Shown piece by piece: positions 1 through 4,022 of a DNA stretch of 8,789 bases; within the stretch, counting starts at the first letter, position 1, and each line of letters opens with the position of its first letter. A program made the position numbers and the translations under genes. The stretch is from NCBI GenBank assembly GCA_009774735.1, contig VSOH01000052.1, forward strand, positions 1-8,789, given 5' to 3'. This DNA comes from Clostridiales bacterium. Its GTDB lineage: Bacteria > Bacillota_A > Clostridia > Oscillospirales > Acutalibacteraceae. The notes under the pieces were generated by a model. It was not told the DNA's origin, did not search any database, and was given only the letters and a program-made list of their open reading frames with translations.

Positions 1-663
1 CTGCCCTGTAACACCGTCTTCTACTGCAGCACCTGGAGGACCGGTGGGGCTGGTATCACCTTTCGTAACTGTAGAACCTGTTGTACCGGTCGTACCGGTA
101 GGACCTGTAGGACCTGTAGGACCTGTAGGACCTGTAGGACCTGTAACACCGTCAGCACCTGTAGCACCGGTAGGACCCGTAGGACCTGTAACACCGTCAG
201 CACCGGTCGGTCCTGTAGCACCGGTAGGACCGGTTACACCATCAGCGCCTGTTGGACCTGCAGGACCTGTTGAACCTGTAACACCATTGGCACCGGTAGC
301 ACCTGTCGGACCTGTAGGGCCTGTAGCACCATCAGCACCTGTATTACCTCTTGGACCTGTAGCACCGGTAGCGCCATTAGCACCGGTAGGACCGGTCGGA
401 CCAGTAGCACCTGTAACACCATTAGCACCTGTAGCACCGGTCGGACCAGTAGCACCTGTAACACCATTAGCACCTGTAGCTCCGGTCGGTCCTGTAGGAC
501 CTGTAGCTCCTATTGAGCCTCCGGTCGGTCCTGTAGGACCTGTTGGACCCGTGGGACCTGTTGGTCCTGTTATGCCGTGATGACAACAGCATACACAGCA
601 ATCAGCTTCTCTTGATGATACTGTGCCATCACTGCCATTATAAATGTTTGTATTCAAATGCAT
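1..663 (-). CDS. Collagen-like Gly-X-Thr repeat protein with Cys-rich N-terminal head (3' end outside window)
   Basis: The frame is open from ATG at 663 to the window edge, giving 221 residues and no stop. A ribosome binding site (AAAGGAG on the minus strand, about 671-678) sits 7 bases upstream. Residues 1-30 form a non-collagen head ending in the cluster C22-C23-V-C25-C26-C27-H28-H29. Residues 33-198 are collagen-like Gly-X-Y triplets, almost all GPT, GAT, GVT, GAN or GAD, with Thr at most Y positions. One residue is inserted near 48-51 (GGSI), which resets the triplet phase. From 199 the pattern decays, with Val199, Ser205 and Val214 in Gly positions. No signal peptide, membrane segment or BclA-type exosporium leader is visible. 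By family knowledge, such proteins form trimeric filaments on spores or cells, often O-glycosylated on Thr. A spore-surface location is inference, based on the missing export signal and the glycosyltransferase encoded just upstream. The C-terminal domain, which would help decide, lies outside the window. Confidence 0.85.
   Translation of the reverse strand, partial: MHLNTNIYNGSDGTVSSREADCCVCCCHHGITGPTGPTGPTGPTGPTGGSIGATGPTGPTGATGANGVTGATGPTGATGANGVTGATGPTGPTGANGATGATGPRGNTGADGATGPTGPTGATGANGVTGSTGPAGPTGADGVTGPTGATGPTGADGVTGPTGPTGATGADGVTGPTGPTGPTGPTGPTGTTGTTGSTVTKGDTSPTGPPGAAVEDGVTGQ
115..474 (-). repeat. 45-bp (15-residue) tandem super-repeat inside the collagen-like gene
   Basis: Within the collagen-like frame the block G-A-(N/D)-G-(V/A)-T recurs exactly every 15 residues, starting at residues 64, 79, 94, 109, 124, 139, 154 and 169. 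This gives eight consecutive 45-bp units. The nine residues between blocks are GPT/GAT-type triplets. A decayed copy (V-E-D-G-V-T, residues 214-219) is still in phase three units later. Such an array is prone to length change by slippage or recombination. Confidence 0.85.
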
Positions 664-683
664 AATCTGCACTCCTTTATGAG

Positions 684-709
684 ATATAGATACAATTGTG
701 TATCTATAT
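684..709 (-). other. Perfect 10-bp inverted repeat between the glycosyltransferase and collagen-like genes
   Basis: The arms ATATAGATAC (684-693) and GTATCTATAT (700-709) are exact reverse complements around a 6-base loop. In minus-strand transcription the element lies just after the glycosyltransferase stop (716-714) and just before the collagen-like gene's ribosome binding site. No T-run follows it, so it does not look like an intrinsic terminator. It could be an operator or an mRNA processing or stability hairpin. Confidence 0.6.
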
Positions 710-713
710 TAAT

Positions 714-1799
714 CTATTCAGTTATGTTGTTTTTGTGAAGTGACTCGAAATATTTCAGGTTTTGCAAATATGCTTCAGAACTTGGTCGATATGCTCCTGC
801 TTTCAGATTATATTCTTCGGCTTTAGCGTGTTGTTTTATTTTGTCGTAGCATACACAAAGCTGAATGCAGGGCAAATATCCATAAGAATCTAAATCAACA
901 AATGCGCCTTTTGCTTCCTGTTTTGGGATGGTTAAAGCAAGTTCAAACCAGAAAATCGCATTTTCATATTTGTTTTGTTTTATGAATAAGTTTCCGATTT
1001 GGCAGCAGGTTTCTGCACGCGGTGAATCATAAGCAAATGAGTTGAATAATGCTTTTAATGCATTATCTGTCCGGTTTGTTTCAGAATAGCAGAATGATAG
1101 AATTTTGCATGCCTCAATATTATTTTCTATCCAGCCATTTTTGTTTTCAAGAAATTCGGACAGCGTTTTTATAGCACGTTCATATTTCCTGTGGTAATAA
1201 AGCTCTCTTCCGTAATAGAAGGTATCCCTCGGCTGCATTGGTTCTCCATCTGCTATCTGCTGCTCATAAATATCAAGATTTCTTGTGCTGTATTCAGTTT
1301 TAACCGAATGATGATTAACAGAAATATCACTGTAAATTATTTTGCCTGTACACTCAATCGCTTCGTGAACTCTGCCCTTCCAGACAAGTCGGGATTTGCG
1401 GTTAATAATACGCTCTCTGTAATAAGAAAAAATTGCATTGCCGTTTTCATCAAAGGCAGTATTATATTTCAGCATCACTATATCTTCATCACTTAAATTG
1501 TTTTTTAAATCAAGGATTTTCGTTTTGTTCTCTTCTGTTATAACATCATCGGCATCAAGCCATATAATATAGTCTTTGCTTGCCTTTGAAAAAGAAAAAT
1601 TGCGTGCTGCGGAAAAGTTATTAATCCATTTAAAATCATATACAAGGTCAGTGTGTTTTTTTGCGATTTCTTTTGTAGCGTCGGAGCTTCCTGTGTCAAC
1701 AATAATTATTTCGTCAACTGCATCCTTAATGCTCTCTAAACATCTGGAAAGTACAGCTTCTTCGTTTTTAACAATCATACATAAGCTTAATGTTGCCAT
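714..1799 (-). CDS. GT2-family glycosyltransferase with TPR-like C-terminal region (SunS-like architecture)
   Basis: The protein has 361 residues, with ATG at 1799 preceded by a perfect AAGGAGG (1806-1812). The N-terminal half is a GT-A fold: L-C-M-I-V-K-N-E-E at 6-14, D-T-G-S-S-D at 35-40 for nucleotide-sugar binding, and W-L-D-A-D-D at 80-85 with the metal-binding DxD. A W-K-G-R-V-H-E segment (140-146) and F-Y-Y-G-R-E-L (194-200) follow, then helical TPR-like repeats over about 200-340. The order GT2, then F/W-x-G-x-V-H-E, then F-x-G-R-E-L, then TPR resembles, from memory, SunS-type peptide glycosyltransferases. No transmembrane helix or signal peptide is visible, so it should act in the cytoplasm. 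Its gene immediately precedes the Thr-rich collagen-like gene on the same strand, with a 50-base gap. The inferred job is therefore sugar transfer to that protein. GT2 identity is secure. Acceptor and sugar donor are not determined by the sequence. Confidence 0.88.
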   Translation of the reverse strand: MATLSLCMIVKNEEAVLSRCLESIKDAVDEIIIVDTGSSDATKEIAKKHTDLVYDFKWINNFSAARNFSFSKASKDYIIWLDADDVITEENKTKILDLKNNLSDEDIVMLKYNTAFDENGNAIFSYYRERIINRKSRLVWKGRVHEAIECTGKIIYSDISVNHHSVKTEYSTRNLDIYEQQIADGEPMQPRDTFYYGRELYYHRKYERAIKTLSEFLENKNGWIENNIEACKILSFCYSETNRTDNALKALFNSFAYDSPRAETCCQIGNLFIKQNKYENAIFWFELALTIPKQEAKGAFVDLDSYGYLPCIQLCVCYDKIKQHAKAEEYNLKAGAYRPSSEAYLQNLKYFESLHKNNITE

Positions 1800-1812
1800 A
1801 ATAATCCTCCTT

Positions 1813-1979
1813 CATATATTAATTTATGTTATGAGGCGCAAAGTAATTTGTTACGATAACTTTGTCTGTTGTCAGAATTTTTAACAATATAACCAAAAAA
1901 TCCGAACAAAAGCCTTAAATATTATACAAAATGCTTTTATTTATTACGGCAATGTTATATAATTGAAATATATTATAAC
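1813..1979. promoter_or_regulatory. Divergent intergenic region with candidate promoters for both directions
   Basis: This AT-rich spacer separates the minus-strand glycosyltransferase from the plus-strand transporter. A TATAAT at 1958-1963 lies about 20 bases before the transporter's ribosome binding site, but its -35 (TTTATT, 1936-1941, 16-bp spacer) is poor. On the minus strand, 1926-1921 also reads TATAAT, without a recognisable sigma-A -35 and with a leader of about 110 bases to the glycosyltransferase. An alternative sigma factor is possible there. No open reading frame is seen. Confidence 0.35.
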
Positions 1980-1992
1980 AGGAGGACATGGT

Positions 1993-2079
1993 ATGGGCGA
2001 GGTAAAAAATTACATCGGGAAAAAGGAAAAAACAATTTTATTTTTGGACTGTGCGGTCAAAATATGGTGTATTTCCTGA
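1993..2079 (+). pseudogene. Frame-displaced 5' end of the GPH transporter gene
   Basis: GGAGG at 1981-1985 and ATG at 1993 begin a 28-codon frame (M-G-E-V-K-N-Y-I-G-K-K-E-K-T-I-L-F...) that ends at TGA 2077-2079. Its first 17 residues look like the normal start of a GPH-family symporter. Adding a single base in the T-run at 2041-2045 would give ...T-I-L-F-F-G-L-C-G-Q-N-M-V-Y-F, running straight into the large open frame that follows. The likely explanations are a mutation, a sequencing error, or less likely recoding. Confidence 0.65.
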
Positions 2080-3482
2080 TAGGTGCACAGTTTTTTAATT
2101 ATTTTCTTACAGACATTGCATTATTTCCTGCAATAGTTGTGTCTGTATTGCTTATTGCGATGAAGGTGTGGGATGGTGTTAATGATCCTATTGTAGGCTC
2201 GTATATTGATAAGCACTCCTTTAAAAACGGTGAGAAGATGCGTCCGTTTCTTAAATACACTCCTTTGCCTGTCGGTATTTTCACTGTGCTGCTTTTTCTC
2301 GTGTTTTCAACAAATGAAGATTTGCTCTGGCTCAGAATTGCCTATTTTGTTATTATGTATATTTGCTGGGATTTGGCGTATACCGTGCAGGATGTTTGTA
2401 TATGGGGCATAACTGCTGCGGTTTCACCCAATTCCTCTGAGCGTGACAGATTTGTTCAGTGGGCAAGGACCATCGGAAGCTGTGTGTATCTTCCACTAAG
2501 CACGGTTATTCCGATGATACTTGAAATGATTGCAAATGCAAAGGGCGTAAGTATGGCATTTATCACCTTTGTATTTGCTATAATATTTGGTCTTGGCGGT
2601 GCTGTGATAAGCTATCGCTGCAGCTATGCTAAGGAAAGAGTGGTTATTAATCAGCAGAATCAGCAAGCTTCTATGCTTGAAAGCTTTACGCTTTTATTCA
2701 AAAATAAAATGATGCTGCTTGTAACACTTGCCAATATTCTCGGCTCATTAGGCTTTGGAGCCAGTCTTGTTACATATTTCTTCAAGTATGAAATTCCTGC
2801 AGATTTCCTCGGTGACAATGATATTATCGGTGCTCTTGGCTTGTCTACAATCTATTTTGTAATTACAGGTCTTCCCGGCTTTATCGGTATGCTTTTTGCT
2901 GATAAGCTTAAAAAGCTTCTCGGAGGCTATGTTAATGTTCTTATTCTGATTCAGATTACAAATATCGTTGCAAGAATTATTGCGTTCTTTGTAGGCTTTG
3001 AGGGTAAAAAACTTTGGGTTTCAATGCTTATTATCGGTATCGGCAGTATACCAAGCGGTGCCTTATCCATTGCTCAAACCTCAATTTTCTGTGACAGTAT
3101 TGATTATATGGAGTGGGAAACAGGAAAGCGTACAGAGGGTATAACCTTTTCAATGCAGACATCATTTACAAAAATTTCAAGTGGTATAACTGCAGGTCTT
3201 GCATCACTTGCTCTTGCTGCTCTGGGATATCGTGCTGTTGATAATGCCGAGATTTATGTCGGTACACAGACTGCGGCATTTGACAACTGGATTTGGCCTT
3301 TGGTAATACTGACACCTGCAATTGCAAGTGTTCTTTATATCGTACCGCTTTTGTTTGTAAGATACACGAAGGAAAAACGTGCGGTCGTTGAAAGCGACCT
3401 GATTGCAAGGAGAGCAGGGGAGCCTGAGTCAGGACTTTCACCATATGTTCAAAAGGAGTTGAATGATATTAATGTTGATTAG
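2064..3482 (+). CDS. GPH-family (MelB-like) sugar:cation symporter, body of a gene with a 5' frameshift
   Basis: The open frame gives 472 mostly hydrophobic residues, about 12 membrane segments minus the front of helix I. It carries the GPH signature K-V-W-D-G-V-N-D-P-I-V-G (34-45), where D37, N40 and D41 match the cation-site residues Asp55, Asn58 and Asp59 of E. coli MelB. D110 in Y-T-V-Q-D matches MelB Asp124. The family couples uptake of glycosides, pentosides or hexuronides to Na+ or H+ at the cytoplasmic membrane. The ATG at 2064 has no ribosome binding site and begins inside helix I. The upstream residues G-L-C-G-Q-N are encoded in this frame but without a start codon, and the true start (1993) is one base out of frame. 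No glycosidase gene is adjacent, so the substrate cannot be guessed. As it stands, the gene is either inactive, expressed as a truncated protein, or misread in the T-run. Confidence 0.82.
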   Translation: MVYFLIGAQFFNYFLTDIALFPAIVVSVLLIAMKVWDGVNDPIVGSYIDKHSFKNGEKMRPFLKYTPLPVGIFTVLLFLVFSTNEDLLWLRIAYFVIMYICWDLAYTVQDVCIWGITAAVSPNSSERDRFVQWARTIGSCVYLPLSTVIPMILEMIANAKGVSMAFITFVFAIIFGLGGAVISYRCSYAKERVVINQQNQQASMLESFTLLFKNKMMLLVTLANILGSLGFGASLVTYFFKYEIPADFLGDNDIIGALGLSTIYFVITGLPGFIGMLFADKLKKLLGGYVNVLILIQITNIVARIIAFFVGFEGKKLWVSMLIIGIGSIPSGALSIAQTSIFCDSIDYMEWETGKRTEGITFSMQTSFTKISSGITAGLASLALAALGYRAVDNAEIYVGTQTAAFDNWIWPLVILTPAIASVLYIVPLLFVRYTKEKRAVVESDLIARRAGEPESGLSPYVQKELNDINVD

Positions 3483-3909
3483 AGAAATTAATGAAAATGA
3501 TTTTGATGGGCTGAGTGAATTATATACCCATCTTCATAATAATAAGCCTATTGAAAATAATGATTTAAATCGATCCGTTTTTCATCAGATATTGTCAGAT
3601 ATTCATCATCATATTATCGTTGCAGAGGAGGAAGGCAAAATAGTTTCCTCCTGTGCCTGCGTGATTATTCCTAATCTTACACATAATCAGCAGCCATATG
3701 CCATTATTGAAAATGTTGTTACTCATAAGGATTACAGAAACAGAGGACTTGCTTCTCAATGTCTTGACTATGCACGGGAAATATCATTGAATAATAATTG
3801 CTATAAGATGATGCTTCTTACCGGTTCAAAGAAGTGCAGTACACACAAATTTTACCGAAAAAACGGATATAACCGATTTGAAAAGACGGGTTATATTCAA
3901 AGATTATAA
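3463..3909 (+). CDS. GNAT-family N-acetyltransferase
   Basis: The protein has up to 148 residues. It shows the GNAT acetyl-CoA pyrophosphate loop in motif A, E-N-V-V-T-H-K-D-Y-R-N-R-G-L-A (83-97), with R92-x-R-G-L-A matching R/Q-x-x-G-x-G/A. A C-terminal F-Y-R-K-N-G-Y (130-136) is also typical of the fold. Such enzymes transfer acetyl from acetyl-CoA to an amine, and the substrate here is unknown. The start is ambiguous. ATG 3463 lies 4 bases after AAAAGGAG (3451-3458), while ATG 3472 would give M-L-I-R-E-I-N, a common GNAT opening, at 13 bases. Either way the gene overlaps the transporter end (stop at 3480-3482), which suggests translational coupling and one operon. The core is complete, with no frame defect. 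Confidence 0.85.
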   Translation: MILMLIREINENDFDGLSELYTHLHNNKPIENNDLNRSVFHQILSDIHHHIIVAEEEGKIVSSCACVIIPNLTHNQQPYAIIENVVTHKDYRNRGLASQCLDYAREISLNNNCYKMMLLTGSKKCSTHKFYRKNGYNRFEKTGYIQRL

Positions 3910-3912
3910 TGA

Positions 3913-3950
3913 CTTTATTTGTTAAATTTAGACAAAAGAATAAAGGCTTG
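3913..3950 (+). terminator. Possible weak terminator after the GNAT gene
   Basis: CTTTATT (3913-3919) can pair with AATAAAG (3939-3945), with inner TTGT/ACAA pairing, just after the stop codon. The stem is AT-rich and the following T-run is poor (GCTTGTTTATT), so termination here is uncertain. Confidence 0.25.
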
Positions 3951-3967
3951 TTTATTATATGTCACAA

Positions 3968-3996
3968 TTGAAAAAAATGTAATTTTGTGATACAAT
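3968..3996 (+). promoter_or_regulatory. Sigma-A-type promoter of the secreted repeat protein
   Basis: TTGAAA (3968-3973) and TACAAT (3991-3996) are separated by exactly 17 bases, and TGA directly precedes the -10 (extended TGn). Transcription would start near 4003, about 20-30 bases before the start codon. Confidence 0.75.
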
Positions 3997-4022
3997 TATT
4001 GTGTTAAATACTATTTGGGGCG

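Noticed and set aside
115..474. CRISPR-like direct repeats
   Set aside because: The period is 45 bp throughout, with no unique spacers, and the whole stretch is in frame as collagen triplets.
44..580. Long plus-strand open frame encoding Pro-Val-Gly-Pro repeats
   Set aside because: It is the antisense image of the Gly-X-Thr repeat. It lacks a ribosome binding site, while the minus-strand frame has a clear start, a ribosome binding site and a known fold type. The other minus-strand frames over this region are also shadows of the repeat.
2027..2033. AAAAAAC, a classic -1 ribosomal frameshift heptamer, upstream of the transporter's frame break
   Set aside because: In the frame set by ATG 1993 the codons are GAA-AAA-ACA, so the heptamer is out of phase for a -1 slip. 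The downstream A-TTT-TTG is also a poor slippery site, and no stem-loop stands out after it.
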